Source: an uncultured Thalassolituus sp. (GTDB taxonomy: Bacteria > Pseudomonadota > Gammaproteobacteria > Pseudomonadales > Oceanobacteraceae). Taken from it: 64,000 nucleotides of DNA. Both the position numbers and the translations under genes were made by a program. Shown in pieces: positions 28,790 to 38,423 of the stretch; within the stretch, counting starts at the first letter, position 1; the number at the start of each line of letters is the position of its first letter. The stretch is from assembly GCA_913061435.1 (NCBI GenBank), contig CAJXUK010000004.1:1-64000 (forward strand). The letters are read 5' to 3'. Below the pieces are notes generated by a model. That model was given only the letters and a program-made list of their open reading frames with translations. It made no database searches and had not been told where the DNA came from.

Positions 28790-29190
28790 TGATGTTTAAT
28801 AAAAGTAAATTGCAATCTGCTTATGGCGCAAATGGTTTGAAACAACAATCGGGCGTGTCGTTAATTTCGATACTCGCGTTTTTGGTTTTGTTGATATTTG
28901 CACTCAATTTTTTGGTGCGTATATTTTCTATGCACTGGGATGATCGTATTTTGGTGAGTATTTTAGATGACTTGCCCGAAGCTATGGACGCCAATACGAG
29001 TGTTAAAGAAGTGCGTAATTTAATTGATAAGCGTCTGGATATAAATCGTTTGCGCGCAATCCCAACCAATGAATTAGTAATCACTAAGCAAAAAGGCCAG
29101 ATCAAGTTGATTTGGCAATACGAGCGCCGTGATCATGTGATGTCTAATGTTGATATCGCTTTGTCTTTTAATCACGAGTACAGTTATTAA
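28789..29190 (+). CDS. DUF4845 membrane protein
   Basis: The 133-aa protein has a short basic N-terminus with QSGVSLISILAF, resembling a type IV pilin-like prepilin leader, one transmembrane helix, and an extracytoplasmic domain with VKEVRNLIDKRLDIN. This matches DUF4845, normally found between lepB and rnc. Function is unknown. The start overlaps the lepA stop, and rnc starts 3 bp after its stop, so expression should be coupled. Confidence 0.88.
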   Translation: MMFNKSKLQSAYGANGLKQQSGVSLISILAFLVLLIFALNFLVRIFSMHWDDRILVSILDDLPEAMDANTSVKEVRNLIDKRLDINRLRAIPTNELVITKQKGQIKLIWQYERRDHVMSNVDIALSFNHEYSY

Positions 29191-29193
29191 ACC

Positions 29194-29889
29194 GTGAACA
29201 ATCCTTTATTAAAGCTTAGTCAGCGAATTGACTACACCTTTCAAGATACCTCATTAATTGAGCTGGCCTTAACTCACCGCAGTTGCGGTGGGAAAAACAA
29301 CGAGCGCCTTGAATTTTTAGGCGACTCGATTGTTAATCTTGTGATCGCCGAAGCGTTATTCCATAAATTTCCCGAAGCTAAAGAAGGCAAGTTAAGTCGC
29401 TTGCGTGCGCGCATGGTTAAAGGCGTGACATTGGCAGAATTGGCGCGTGATTTTGGTTTGGGGGATTTTTTGAATTTAGGTACCGGAGAGATGAAAAGCG
29501 GTGGTCATCGCCGTGAGTCTATTTTAGCCGATACGGTTGAAGCTATTATTGGTGCCATTTATTTAGATTCGGATATGGCGACGGTAAAAACTAAAATTTT
29601 ACAGTGGTATCAATCGCGTTTGCAGATGTTAACGTTAAATGACCCGCTTAAAGATCCTAAAACTCGCTTGCAAGAACATTTGCAGGGTAACCAAAAGCCG
29701 TTACCCAAATACGATGTGTTGAGTATTGCCGGTAGCGCGCACGAGCAATTGTTTAAAGTGAGTTGTGCGGTTAACGATTTAGAAAATCCCATTGTCGGCA
29801 AAGGTGCTAGCCGACGTATCGCCGAGCAAGAAGCTGCGGCACAAGCGTTAAAGCTTTTGGGCATAGAACTAAAAGCAGGTGAGGAATGA
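29194..29889 (+). CDS. rnc: Ribonuclease III
   Basis: RNase III cuts double-stranded RNA in rRNA and mRNA processing. The catalytic signature [15 protein letters not shown] is near residue 38, with a second acidic site in [18 protein letters not shown], and a C-terminal dsRNA-binding domain (from [10 protein letters not shown] to the end). 231 aa is typical. The start is GTG 29194 with no clear site of its own; translation is probably coupled to the upstream gene. It overlaps era by 4 bp. Confidence 0.97.
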   Translation: MNNPLLKLSQRIDYTFQDTSLIELALTHRSCGGKNNERLEFLGDSIVNLVIAEALFHKFPEAKEGKLSRLRARMVKGVTLAELARDFGLGDFLNLGTGEMKSGGHRRESILADTVEAIIGAIYLDSDMATVKTKILQWYQSRLQMLTLNDPLKDPKTRLQEHLQGNQKPLPKYDVLSIAGSAHEQLFKVSCAVNDLENPIVGKGASRRIAEQEAAAQALKLLGIELKAGEE

Positions 29890-30809
29890 GTATCTTGGAC
29901 AATAATACCGAACAAACGGCAGAGCGTTCTGGCTATGTTGCCATCGTTGGTCGCCCAAATGTCGGTAAATCGACACTGCTGAATTATATCTTGGGTCAAA
30001 AACTCAGTATTACGTCGCGTAAACCGCAGACTACTCGCCATAAAATTATGGGGATTAAAACCGAAGACGATGTTCAAGTTGTTTATGTTGATACCCCAGG
30101 AATGCACGACAACCACGATAAAGCCTTGAATCGCTACATGAATAAAGCGGCGCTTACCGCCGTTAAGGATGTGGATGCGATTGTGTTTATGATTGATCGC
30201 ACCAAGTGGACCAGTGAAGACGAAATGGTTCTAAAGTCTTTACAGTACGTTAAGTGCCCGGTTATTTTGGCAGTGAATAAAGTTGATTTTTTAGCGGATA
30301 AAGAAGACTTGCTGCCTCATCTGCAAAAGCTGGATGAAAAAGGTAAGTTTGCTCACATTGTGCCGATGAGTGCTAAATCGGGCCACAATGTTGATCGTTT
30401 AGAAAAGATTATTGCTAGCTTTATTCCTGAAGGTGGTCATTTTTATCCAGAAGATCAGATTACTGATCGTAGTTCACGTTTTTTAGCCGCTGAGCTAGTG
30501 CGTGAAAAAATCATGCGTCAGTTGGGTGATGAATTGCCTTATTCTATGACGGTAGAAATTGAAGAATTTCGTTACGAAGATAATCTATTGGTTATCAGTG
30601 CGGCTATCTTGATCGACCGTCAAAGCCAAAAGCGTATTATTATTGGCGAAAAAGGCAGTCGTATTAAGCAAATTGGTCGTGATGCGCGTTTGGATATGGA
30701 AGAGATGTTCGATTGTAAGGTGATGCTGAATACTTGGGTTAAAGTTAAAGCGGGTTGGGCCGACAGTGAACGTGCTTTGAAAAGTTTAGGCTATGATGGC
30801 TTAGATTAA
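29886..30809 (+). CDS. era: GTPase Era
   Basis: Era binds the 3' end of 16S rRNA and assists 30S maturation. G motifs [23 protein letters not shown] and SAKSG lie in the N-terminal half, and the KH domain ([18 protein letters not shown]) in the C-terminal part. 307 aa. It overlaps rnc by 4 bp, with GAGGA immediately upstream within rnc, the classical rnc-era-recO arrangement. Confidence 0.97.
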   Translation: MSILDNNTEQTAERSGYVAIVGRPNVGKSTLLNYILGQKLSITSRKPQTTRHKIMGIKTEDDVQVVYVDTPGMHDNHDKALNRYMNKAALTAVKDVDAIVFMIDRTKWTSEDEMVLKSLQYVKCPVILAVNKVDFLADKEDLLPHLQKLDEKGKFAHIVPMSAKSGHNVDRLEKIIASFIPEGGHFYPEDQITDRSSRFLAAELVREKIMRQLGDELPYSMTVEIEEFRYEDNLLVISAAILIDRQSQKRIIIGEKGSRIKQIGRDARLDMEEMFDCKVMLNTWVKVKAGWADSERALKSLGYDGLD

Positions 30810-30869
30810 TTAACCTTGTTATATACGATTTATTAGTCTCTTTTTGTTATTAAGGCAGGTCGTTAAGCT

Positions 30870-31640
30870 GTGCAAAATAGTTCTAATCTTACCTATTATG
30901 TTTTGCATCGCCGCCCATACCGAGAGAGTAGTCAAATCATTGATTTGTTTTGTGAAAAGCAGGGACGCTTTTCTGCACTGCATCGAGTCAATAAAAAACA
31001 GCCTGCGTTACAGCCTTTTACTCCTTACCAAATGCAATTCTCTGGTCGTGGTGACTTAAAATATTGTCAGCATGTCGAAGTACGTTATCCCAGTATTTAT
31101 GCTTCTAGTTCATCTGCCGAAAATGGTGCCCCAGTTAAAGGGCAGTTGTTAAAAGGCCGTAATTTATATTGTGGCTTTTATTTAAACGAATTGATCATGC
31201 GATTAACTTGGAAGGATGAGCCACAGCCAGAGTTGTATCAGGTTTATCAACAAACGTTATTGGGTTTATTGCAGTTAGAAAATGATTTGCAATCTGAGCC
31301 TTTATTGCGTCGTTTTGAGTTTCACCTTTTGGCTATTTTAGGCTACCAATACAATTGGCAGCAAGACAGTGAATGCCATGATATTCAGCCGGATCAGTTT
31401 TACAGTTTTGATCCCTTTGCGGGGTTTACTCGGTTATCAAGTCAGGTGTTGGCGCATGCTCAGTGGCAGGGTTTGTCTGTGGGAAAAAGATTTCCGGGTC
31501 ACGCTATTTTGGCTATTGCTGCTGAAGACTGGCACCATGAGTTAAGCTGGCAAGTGGCTAAACACATTGCTAGGCTGGCGCTTAAGCCTTTGTTGGGTGA
31601 TAAGCCTTTGGCCAGTCGTGAGTTGTTTCAGAAAATGTAG
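30870..31640 (+). CDS. recO: DNA repair protein RecO
   Basis: RecO mediates RecA loading on SSB-coated DNA in the RecFOR pathway. The N-terminal OB fold shows VLHRRPYRESSQIIDLF, followed by the helical domain with NELIMRLTWKDEP and RRFEFHLLAILGY. 256 aa from GTG 30870. The zinc-binding Cys set of some RecO proteins is absent, as is common in gammaproteobacteria. The stop codon lies in the first copy of a 17-bp tandem repeat. Confidence 0.93.
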   Translation: MQNSSNLTYYVLHRRPYRESSQIIDLFCEKQGRFSALHRVNKKQPALQPFTPYQMQFSGRGDLKYCQHVEVRYPSIYASSSSAENGAPVKGQLLKGRNLYCGFYLNELIMRLTWKDEPQPELYQVYQQTLLGLLQLENDLQSEPLLRRFEFHLLAILGYQYNWQQDSECHDIQPDQFYSFDPFAGFTRLSSQVLAHAQWQGLSVGKRFPGHAILAIAAEDWHHELSWQVAKHIARLALKPLLGDKPLASRELFQKM

Positions 31641-31666
31641 TGCTTCAAAGAATGTAGTGCTTCAAA
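31634..31666 (+). repeat. 17-bp-period tandem repeat spanning the recO stop
   Basis: AATGTAGTGCTTCAAA occurs at 31634-31649 and 31651-31666, with a decayed third copy after it. The first copy supplies the last recO codon and TAG. Confidence 0.85.
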
Positions 31667-31704
31667 AGATGCAGTTGGTTATTGCTTAACAATTGTTTCT
31701 TTAG

Positions 31705-31720
31705 CGAGACGCTTGTCTCG
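31705..31720. other. Perfect hairpin between recO and pdxJ
   Basis: CGAGAC, loop GCTT, GTCTCG. There is no T tract. It could be an RNA stability element or a weak attenuator. Confidence 0.45.
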
Positions 31721-31772
31721 ATATATACTGATGTTAAATTTTATAAATGTAAGATAAACAAGGGTGATAACA

Positions 31773-32510
31773 GTGACAAAGACACGGGTTTTATTAGGCG
31801 TAAATATTGATCACGTTGCGACACTGCGCCAAGCGCGGGGCACTCGCTATCCTGATCCTGTGCAAGCGGCTTTAGTGGCAGAAGAAGCCGGTGCCGATGG
31901 CATTACTATTCACCCGCGAGAAGATCGCCGTCATATTCAAACGCGCGATGTCTATGTGTTAAAAGAAGTTTTGAATACGCGTATGAACTTGGAAATGGCT
32001 GTCACTGAAGCCATGCTGGAACTGGCTGAAGAAGTTATGCCGGAGCATTGTTGCTTAGTGCCAGAAAAGCGTGAAGAGTTGACCACCGAGGGCGGTTTGG
32101 ATGTTGTCGGTAATGAAGCGGCTATTAAGGCTGCTTGTGATCGTATTGCGGCCATTAATAGTGAAGCCTCTTTGTTTATCGATGCCGATAAAGCTCAGAT
32201 TGATGCCGCTGTTCGATGTGGTGCTCCGGCGATTGAAATCCACACTGGCGCTTATGCTGATGCCGAAAATGCCGCACAGCAATTAGCGGAGTTAGAAATT
32301 TTAAAAGAAGGCATTGCTTATGCTGTTAAGCAGGGCTTAATTGTTAATGCTGGCCACGGTTTGAATTATCACAACGTTGAAGCCATTGCGGCGATTGAGG
32401 GTATTAACGAACTAAATATTGGTCACAGTATTATTGCTCGTGCGGTCTTTGTTGGGTTAAAAGATGCGGTGCGTGAGATGCGTGATCTAATTAATCTGGC
32501 GCAAGCCTAG
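31773..32510 (+). CDS. pdxJ: Pyridoxine 5'-phosphate synthase PdxJ
   Basis: PdxJ condenses 3-amino-2-oxopropyl phosphate with deoxyxylulose 5-phosphate to form pyridoxine phosphate. Signatures [33 protein letters not shown] and [11 protein letters not shown] are present. GTG 31773 ([10 protein letters not shown]) has GGG about 8 nt upstream and gives 245 aa; GTG 31764 is possible. The recO-pdxJ-acpS order is standard. Confidence 0.96.
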   Translation: MTKTRVLLGVNIDHVATLRQARGTRYPDPVQAALVAEEAGADGITIHPREDRRHIQTRDVYVLKEVLNTRMNLEMAVTEAMLELAEEVMPEHCCLVPEKREELTTEGGLDVVGNEAAIKAACDRIAAINSEASLFIDADKAQIDAAVRCGAPAIEIHTGAYADAENAAQQLAELEILKEGIAYAVKQGLIVNAGHGLNYHNVEAIAAIEGINELNIGHSIIARAVFVGLKDAVREMRDLINLAQA

Positions 32511-32527
32511 TATTATAAAAATTTAAC

Positions 32528-32953
32528 GTGTCTACAGAATTTTCAATCGTTAATAGGGCCAGTGAGTTGTGTCAAAGCAGCGCTAAGGGAGTTGGCACTG
32601 ATCTATTGGATCAGCGCCGCATTGCGTGCATATTGGCTAAACCCAACGAGCGCTTTTCACAGCGAATTTTAACTGCTGATGAGTTGTTGCTGTGGGCAAA
32701 AAAATCACACAGCGTTAATTTTTTAGCTAAGCGTTTTGCAGCGAAAGAAGCGATCTCTAAAGCCTTGGGTACTGGGATTGCGCAAGGCGTGAGTTTTCAG
32801 CAAATGAATATTTATCCAGATTCATTGGGCAAACCTGTGGTTGAGTTGTCGGGTGCTGCGTTAGCGCTTATGACCGCGCTGGGCGGCCAACAGGTGTTGC
32901 TGAGCTTGAGCGACGAAGGCGATATGATCTTAGCGTTTGCAGTGATTAGTTAG
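32528..32953 (+). CDS. acpS: Holo-[acyl-carrier-protein] synthase AcpS
   Basis: AcpS transfers 4'-phosphopantetheine from CoA to acyl carrier protein. GVGTDLLD holds the metal Asp, and RFAAKEAISKALGTG holds the Glu/Lys signature. From GTG 32528 the protein is 141 aa, with about 20 extra N-terminal residues compared with usual AcpS. No closer in-frame start with a good site is visible. Its 3' end overlaps the convergent gacS gene by 4 bp. Confidence 0.95.
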   Translation: MSTEFSIVNRASELCQSSAKGVGTDLLDQRRIACILAKPNERFSQRILTADELLLWAKKSHSVNFLAKRFAAKEAISKALGTGIAQGVSFQQMNIYPDSLGKPVVELSGAALALMTALGGQQVLLSLSDEGDMILAFAVIS

Positions 32954-35835
32954 CTTTTTGCTATAGCTACCCGTTCCAGTTTTTCTTGCCACGGGTTTTC
33001 TTGTGCCCAGCGCTGTATGTTAATCATGGATTCGATGGTTTGGTGATATAGCTCATCGCAATCAACCAGTTCTGAATTTTTTAACGCAGTTTCAAATTGT
33101 TCCAGTCGATTCATTAAGCAGGGGGTGCCGCAATAACGCGTTGCGCCGTGTACCTTATGAACTTGTTGTAATAATTGTTCGTGTTGTTGTGTTTGCCAAT
33201 AATCGGCAATGCTTTGCAGGTCTTGCGGTAAGCTGTTGAGTAGCATAGTGAACATATCAATCGCGAGATCGAGTTTATTATTGGCTAAACGCATTGCGTA
33301 TTCAGGGTCAAAGACTAGGCAGTCTTCTAGGGCGTTGTCCGCTACTGAGTTGTTGGTCAGTGCTTTCGGCTCTGGTAAGGCTGGGTGATCGATAGTTTCT
33401 TTTACTTGATACTGTTCTTGTTTAGCAGGCAGGTTGTTTGCTGCGCCATAACAGCGATAACCGGTCCAGCGTTCAATGGATTGAATTAAACGATCGTTAT
33501 TGATTGGTTTAGATTGGTAGTCATTCATGCCAGCTTGCAAAATAGCGTCTTTTTCGTCGGCAATGGCGTGCGCGGTGAGCGCTATGATGGGTAATTCGGT
33601 TGATGATTTATGCAAGCGGATTAATTGCGTGGCTTCTAGGCCATTCATACCGGGCATTTGTATGTCCATGAAAATCATGTCGATATCGTGTTCTTCTATT
33701 TTCAATAAAGATTGAGGCCCAGAGTCGGCTGTGACCACAGTAATGCCCATATCTTCTAGCAGTACTTTTAATAATTTTAAGTTAGCTTCGTTGTCATCGA
33801 CGGCAAGTATCGTCGGTGGGCTTATATGGCTTGCGGTATAATGGCGGTTATCGGTGTCGGGGTTAATGTTTAGGCAGCTGCATAAACTTTGAAATAATGT
33901 GCGGCTTTGTAATGGTTTATAAAGGGATTGAACCGCCCCTAATGTTTGAGCGTACTCTAGTTCTTCTGCAACTGTGCTGTTCACTAGGGCAATGATAGGA
34001 ACATTAAAAGCGCTGATGTCTTTAATGAGTTGAGCGGTACTGGCAAGGTATAATTCTTTGCGACTAAGGCCAAGAATAACGGCGTTTACTGGGTCGTCGT
34101 TTTGTTGTTTGTGTAATAAGCATTGCAATAATATATCGCGGTTGTCGGTATCGCTGTATCGAACTTGCCATTGTTCCATTAGGTGAGTAATGCTCATGCG
34201 CATGGTGGCAGCTGATTCCATAATGCACACTTGCTGGCCCTGTAACTCCATCATGGGTTGAGCACTTTCCCGTGATTTTTTTAGGCTTACTGAAAATGAG
34301 AAGGTAGCGCCTTCGCCTTCTGCACTGCTTATACCAATTTCGCCTTTCATTGCATCTACGAGGTGTTGGCTGATGACCAAGCCTAAGCCAGTACCACCAA
34401 ATTTACGCGTGGTGCTAGAGTCGGCTTGTGTGAAGGGTTTGAATAGTTTTTCTTGTTGTTCGCGGGTCAAGCCGATACCTGTATCGGTGATTTCAAATTT
34501 AACCGATGCTTGTTCATCGTTTTCACCCAGCAGCATGACTCTGACGGTAATGTTGCCTTGAGGGGTAAATTTAATGGCATTGGAGATGAGGTTGGTGAGT
34601 ACTTGTTTAATGCGTAATGGATCACCGCTTAAAAACTGGGGAACGTCGCTGTAAATTAAACTGATTAATTCCAGTGACTTGCTTTGCGCGTCGGGGGCAT
34701 TAATGGTTAATACATCTTCTAATATTTCGCGTACGTTAAAATCGACGTTTTCTAATACCAGCTTGCCAGCATCGATTTTGGATAGATCAAGTATATCGTT
34801 GATGATGGTAAGCAGGCCATTGGCGGATTTTTCGATGGTGTGTAGGTGGTCTGCTTTACGGGGATCGCTCTGATCTTTTAATAGGATGCGGGTGAAGCCT
34901 AAAATACCACTAAGAGGCGTGCGAATTTCATGGCTGATGTTGGCTAAGAAATCGGATTTTATTTGGCTGCCTTCAAGTGCTTGTTTACGAGCGATGTCTA
35001 GTTCAATATTTTGAATTTCAATGGTGTCGACGGTTTCTCTCAATTCTTGGGTGGCTTGTTCAATATTTTGTGCGTGTTCTGATTTGCTGCGTTGAATAGC
35101 AATGGCCATGGCGTTTATGCCATTTGCCAGTGTTTGAAATTCGTCATCGCTGTTTATGTGGATGCGAGTATCAATTTTACCATCGCTTATTTTGGTGACG
35201 CAGTCGACCATGTCTCTGATTGGGTTGGAAATACTGCGGCTTAAGCGGATGGCCATGACGAGGCAAATCAGTAAGGTAATTACGACAGTAATGATGCTGG
35301 TGGCTAAATGCTCGTATTTGGTTATTTGAGTTTGGTGTAACGACATTTCAATTTCAAACCAGCCCAGCAAGTCTTGAGTGACTTGTTGCTGCTTGTATTT
35401 TGGCTCTAAGCTGTTTTCTGTGATGCCGATGTTGTGTGCATAAATGGGGGCTCTAATTAGAACACTGTTGTTTGTTCTTGCGAGTTGTAATTGGTTTTCT
35501 TTGAGTTCAGTATTGCCAATATAATTAGGTATGAGTCTTGGCCCAGAGTGAGCGAGGACTTGGCCGTCTTCATTTAATATGCGAGCAGCTCTTAGGTCTC
35601 TTTCTTCGAGTAAGTTATTGGTTAGATTTTGTAGTAATTCACTATTACCCGAAATAACTCCAAATTCGCTGGTTGATGCGGCTTGTTTAACAATGGCTAA
35701 ACCACGCTCTTGCAGTAAGTGATCAAGATCGCTCATGCGTTGAGCAATAAAAAACCCACCTAAAAACAGAGAAACAATCAGCCCGGGTAGTAATACCAGT
35801 AACAAAATTCGGTTTTGCAGTTTCCAGTTTTTCAT
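32950..35835 (-). CDS. gacS: Hybrid sensor histidine kinase GacS/BarA type
   Basis: This 961-aa tripartite phosphorelay kinase is of the type that phosphorylates GacA/UvrY and controls CsrA-binding small RNAs. In order: N-terminal membrane helix, periplasmic sensor region (about 32-170), second helix ([17 protein letters not shown]), HAMP, HisKA with the phospho-His in [15 protein letters not shown] (near 300), HATPase (NAIKF, DTGIGL, GGTGLGL), a degenerate receiver-like stretch, a true receiver (VDDNEANL, phospho-Asp in [12 protein letters not shown]) and a C-terminal Hpt with VHGATRYCG. cysM is divergent, as beside gacS in Pseudomonas. Confidence 0.93.
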   Translation of the reverse strand: MKNWKLQNRILLLVLLPGLIVSLFLGGFFIAQRMSDLDHLLQERGLAIVKQAASTSEFGVISGNSELLQNLTNNLLEERDLRAARILNEDGQVLAHSGPRLIPNYIGNTELKENQLQLARTNNSVLIRAPIYAHNIGITENSLEPKYKQQQVTQDLLGWFEIEMSLHQTQITKYEHLATSIITVVITLLICLVMAIRLSRSISNPIRDMVDCVTKISDGKIDTRIHINSDDEFQTLANGINAMAIAIQRSKSEHAQNIEQATQELRETVDTIEIQNIELDIARKQALEGSQIKSDFLANISHEIRTPLSGILGFTRILLKDQSDPRKADHLHTIEKSANGLLTIINDILDLSKIDAGKLVLENVDFNVREILEDVLTINAPDAQSKSLELISLIYSDVPQFLSGDPLRIKQVLTNLISNAIKFTPQGNITVRVMLLGENDEQASVKFEITDTGIGLTREQQEKLFKPFTQADSSTTRKFGGTGLGLVISQHLVDAMKGEIGISSAEGEGATFSFSVSLKKSRESAQPMMELQGQQVCIMESAATMRMSITHLMEQWQVRYSDTDNRDILLQCLLHKQQNDDPVNAVILGLSRKELYLASTAQLIKDISAFNVPIIALVNSTVAEELEYAQTLGAVQSLYKPLQSRTLFQSLCSCLNINPDTDNRHYTASHISPPTILAVDDNEANLKLLKVLLEDMGITVVTADSGPQSLLKIEEHDIDMIFMDIQMPGMNGLEATQLIRLHKSSTELPIIALTAHAIADEKDAILQAGMNDYQSKPINNDRLIQSIERWTGYRCYGAANNLPAKQEQYQVKETIDHPALPEPKALTNNSVADNALEDCLVFDPEYAMRLANNKLDLAIDMFTMLLNSLPQDLQSIADYWQTQQHEQLLQQVHKVHGATRYCGTPCLMNRLEQFETALKNSELVDCDELYHQTIESMINIQRWAQENPWQEKLERVAIAKS

Positions 35836-35914
35836 TCGGTGGCCATGTTTTAGAATAAGTAAATTTCGATTCGATATTATAAATTATATAGAATCAGGAT
35901 TAGAATCCAGTCTT

Positions 35915-35962
35915 TTGGTTATATATGGTTTGGTTATATATAATTTTACTTACTTTACTTAC
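35915..35962. repeat. Two short tandem duplications between gacS and cysM
   Basis: TTGGTTATATAT occurs at 35915-35926 and 35930-35941 (period 15), then TTTACTTAC twice in tandem at 35945-35962. They lie in the shared divergent promoter region of gacS and cysM. Confidence 0.8.
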
Positions 35963-36019
35963 TAGAGTATCGAGTTATTTCCCGATACAGCTAGGTTAAC
36001 CGGCAAATAGGACGCAGTT

Positions 36020-36934
36020 GTGAAATCCACCGCTAATTCAACAGCCATTGTATACCCAACGATTGATGCCTGCATCGGTCAAACACCTTTAGTGCGTTTG
36101 CAGCGTTTAAATCAAGGTAGCAGTAATACTATTTTATTAAAGCTAGAAGGTAATAACCCTGCGGGCTCGGTAAAAGATCGCGCCGCCTTGAGTATGATCG
36201 AAAAGGCTGAGTCGCGGGGCCAGATAGTTGCGGGAGATACGTTAATTGAAGCAACCAGTGGCAATACCGGTATTGCTCTAGCGATGGTCGCGGCAATTAA
36301 AGGTTATCGAATGATTTTAATTATGCCGGATAATTTAAGCATGGAGCGTCGTTGGGCGATGCAGGCTTATGGTGCTGAGCTGATTTTGGTTAGCCAAGAA
36401 GCCAGCATGGAAGGTGCACGAGACTTAGCCTTGGCTATGCAAGCAGAGGGTAAAGGTAAGGTGTTAAATCAGTTTGGAAATACTGATAACCCGTTGGCCC
36501 ATTATGAAACCACAGGTCCAGAAATTTGGCAGCAGACTCAGGGGCAGGTTACGCACTTTGTCAGTTCAATGGGCACGACAGGCACCATTATGGGGACTTC
36601 GCGTTTCTTAAAAGAGCAAAATAAAGACATTCAAATAGTCGGTTTGCAGCCGCAAGAGGGAGCTAGTATTCCGGGCATTCGCCGTTGGCCAAAAGAATAT
36701 ATGCCGACTATTTTTGAGGCTTCACGAGTTGATAAGGTGATTGATATTAATCAGCAAGAGGCAGAGCAAACGATGAAGGCGTTGGCCACTCAAGAGGGTA
36801 TCTTTTGCGGTGTGTCGTCGGGTGGCTCAATTGCTGGGGCTTTGCGTTTGAGCCAACAGGTTGAAAATGCGGTTATTGTGGCAATTATTTGTGACCGTGG
36901 TGATCGTTATTTATCCACGGGTGTTTTTGCTTGA
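36020..36934 (+). CDS. cysM: Cysteine synthase B CysM
   Basis: This PLP enzyme makes cysteine from O-acetylserine and sulfide or thiosulfate. The PLP Lys is in NPAGSVKDRAAL (near residue 50), the phosphate loop is in EATSGNTGIALA, and the CysM-type VSSMGTTGTIMGTSRFL and GVSSGGS segments follow. 304 aa, starting at GTG 36020. The cysM-rlmD-relA-mazG order matches Pseudomonas. Confidence 0.95.
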   Translation: MKSTANSTAIVYPTIDACIGQTPLVRLQRLNQGSSNTILLKLEGNNPAGSVKDRAALSMIEKAESRGQIVAGDTLIEATSGNTGIALAMVAAIKGYRMILIMPDNLSMERRWAMQAYGAELILVSQEASMEGARDLALAMQAEGKGKVLNQFGNTDNPLAHYETTGPEIWQQTQGQVTHFVSSMGTTGTIMGTSRFLKEQNKDIQIVGLQPQEGASIPGIRRWPKEYMPTIFEASRVDKVIDINQQEAEQTMKALATQEGIFCGVSSGGSIAGALRLSQQVENAVIVAIICDRGDRYLSTGVFA

Positions 36935-37010
36935 GCATTTTTATTGGTACATTGAATTTAATCGATCTGCCTCCATATCAAGGCAAACGATTAATTTTTT
37001 GTAGGCTCTT

Positions 37011-38423
37011 GTGAAAAAAACATTAACGCTCACCGTGCATGATCTTGCATCAGACGGCCACGGAATCGCTCGCTTAGGGCGAGATGTGTATTTTATAGCG
37101 GGTGCCTTGCCGGGCGAAGTTGTGGTGGCTGAAATGCTTGAGCGCAAACGCAAAATTTGGTTTTGTCGTTTGCTGAGTATTGAAAGTGCCAGTGAACACC
37201 GTGTTGAGCCCGGTTGCCGTCATTATAAACGTTGTGGCGGTTGCGATTTACAACATTTGTCTTACCCGCAACAGGTTGAGCATAAACAGCAACGGGTTGC
37301 CCGTGAGATGAGTCGCCAAGGGGTTGAGATAAACCACTGGGATGCGCCATTGATTGCCAGTGATCAGCAATGGCATTATCGCCGCCGTGCGCGTTTGGGC
37401 ATTCGTTATCATAAAGCTGCTGCCGATGTTGTGATTGGCTTTCGTGAGAATAACAGTAAGCATTTGGTGTCGATTGATACTTGTCCGGTTTTGGTCGAGC
37501 ATCCTGGGTTAGATTGGCAAGCTTGGCGCAAGCGCCTGTTGCAGCTTGAGGGTGTCGCGCGGTTTACTCATATAGAAGTATTGCAAGCCTCTGAACGTTT
37601 AGTCTTGGTATTTCGAGTGCTTAAACAATTGGCCGCAGCAGATCGACAACTGTTGCAGTTGTGGGCTGATGAATTAGCCATTGATATTTATATTCGCCCT
37701 GATGACGAGCAGCCAATTGAGCCGGTTTCTGGGGTGTCATCTTCCTCCTCGATGAGCCCATTAACTCATCAAGTACTGGGTCACAATCTGACTATTCACC
37801 CTGATTACTTTGTTCAAGTTAATGCTAAAGTGAACCAACTTATGGTGGCGGAAGCTAAGCAGTGGTTGGCGGTTGAAAAAGGCACTCGAGTTTGGGATTT
37901 GTTTGCCGGTCACGGTAATTTTTCTGTGCCGCTAGCGGATAATGCGATTGTTGACGCGGTAGAAGTGAGCGACGAGATGGTCGCGGCGATCGAAGGCCAC
38001 AGTGCTCAGTTGGCTAGTGGTCAGTTAGCTGGTGGTCAGTTAGTAGCTCATAAAGCTGATTTATCCGATAGCCGCAGTTTAACTGCCTTGCCTGACCCTG
38101 ATTATGTGTTATTAGATCCGCCTCGGGCAGGGGCTAGCGCGTGTATGGCCGAGTTGATTAAGCGAAAGCCAAAAAAGATTGTCTATGTGTCTTGCGATCC
38201 GTCTACTTTGGCACGAGACTTGAACACCCTGAGTGATCATTTTAGTGTTGAGCGTATTGCTATCTTGGATATGTTTCCGCACACGCATCATATTGAAACT
38301 ATGGTGTTGCTGGTGCCGAAATCAACAGTTTCTCAAGGCCGTAAAAAAATGATGAATGAACGGTTGAATACACAATTTAAATCCAAAGAGAAAGGAGCAT
38401 CTCGTGGTAAAAGTAAGAGATGA
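37011..38423 (+). CDS. rlmD: 23S rRNA (uracil-1939-C5)-methyltransferase RlmD
   Basis: RlmD is a SAM-dependent RNA methyltransferase with an N-terminal TRAM domain and a 4Fe-4S cluster. Cluster Cys residues appear in CRHYKRCGGCD and DTCPV. The methyltransferase part has WDLFAGHGNFS, LLDPPRAGA and the catalytic Cys in VYVSCDPSTLARD. 470 aa from GTG 37011. A 15-bp repeat in the middle encodes QLASG-like units. The C-terminal tail is basic and its last 20 bp overlap relA. Confidence 0.94.
   Translation: MKKTLTLTVHDLASDGHGIARLGRDVYFIAGALPGEVVVAEMLERKRKIWFCRLLSIESASEHRVEPGCRHYKRCGGCDLQHLSYPQQVEHKQQRVAREMSRQGVEINHWDAPLIASDQQWHYRRRARLGIRYHKAAADVVIGFRENNSKHLVSIDTCPVLVEHPGLDWQAWRKRLLQLEGVARFTHIEVLQASERLVLVFRVLKQLAAADRQLLQLWADELAIDIYIRPDDEQPIEPVSGVSSSSSMSPLTHQVLGHNLTIHPDYFVQVNAKVNQLMVAEAKQWLAVEKGTRVWDLFAGHGNFSVPLADNAIVDAVEVSDEMVAAIEGHSAQLASGQLAGGQLVAHKADLSDSRSLTALPDPDYVLLDPPRAGASACMAELIKRKPKKIVYVSCDPSTLARDLNTLSDHFSVERIAILDMFPHTHHIETMVLLVPKSTVSQGRKKMMNERLNTQFKSKEKGASRGKSKR
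38006..38050 (+). repeat. 15-bp x3 tandem repeat inside rlmD
   Basis: Units at 38006, 38021 and 38036 begin TCAGTT(G/A)G(C/T) and encode QLASG, QLAGG and QLVAH. They lie in the methyltransferase domain, between the EVSDEMV strand and the KADL strand, probably in a surface loop. Confidence 0.85.
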
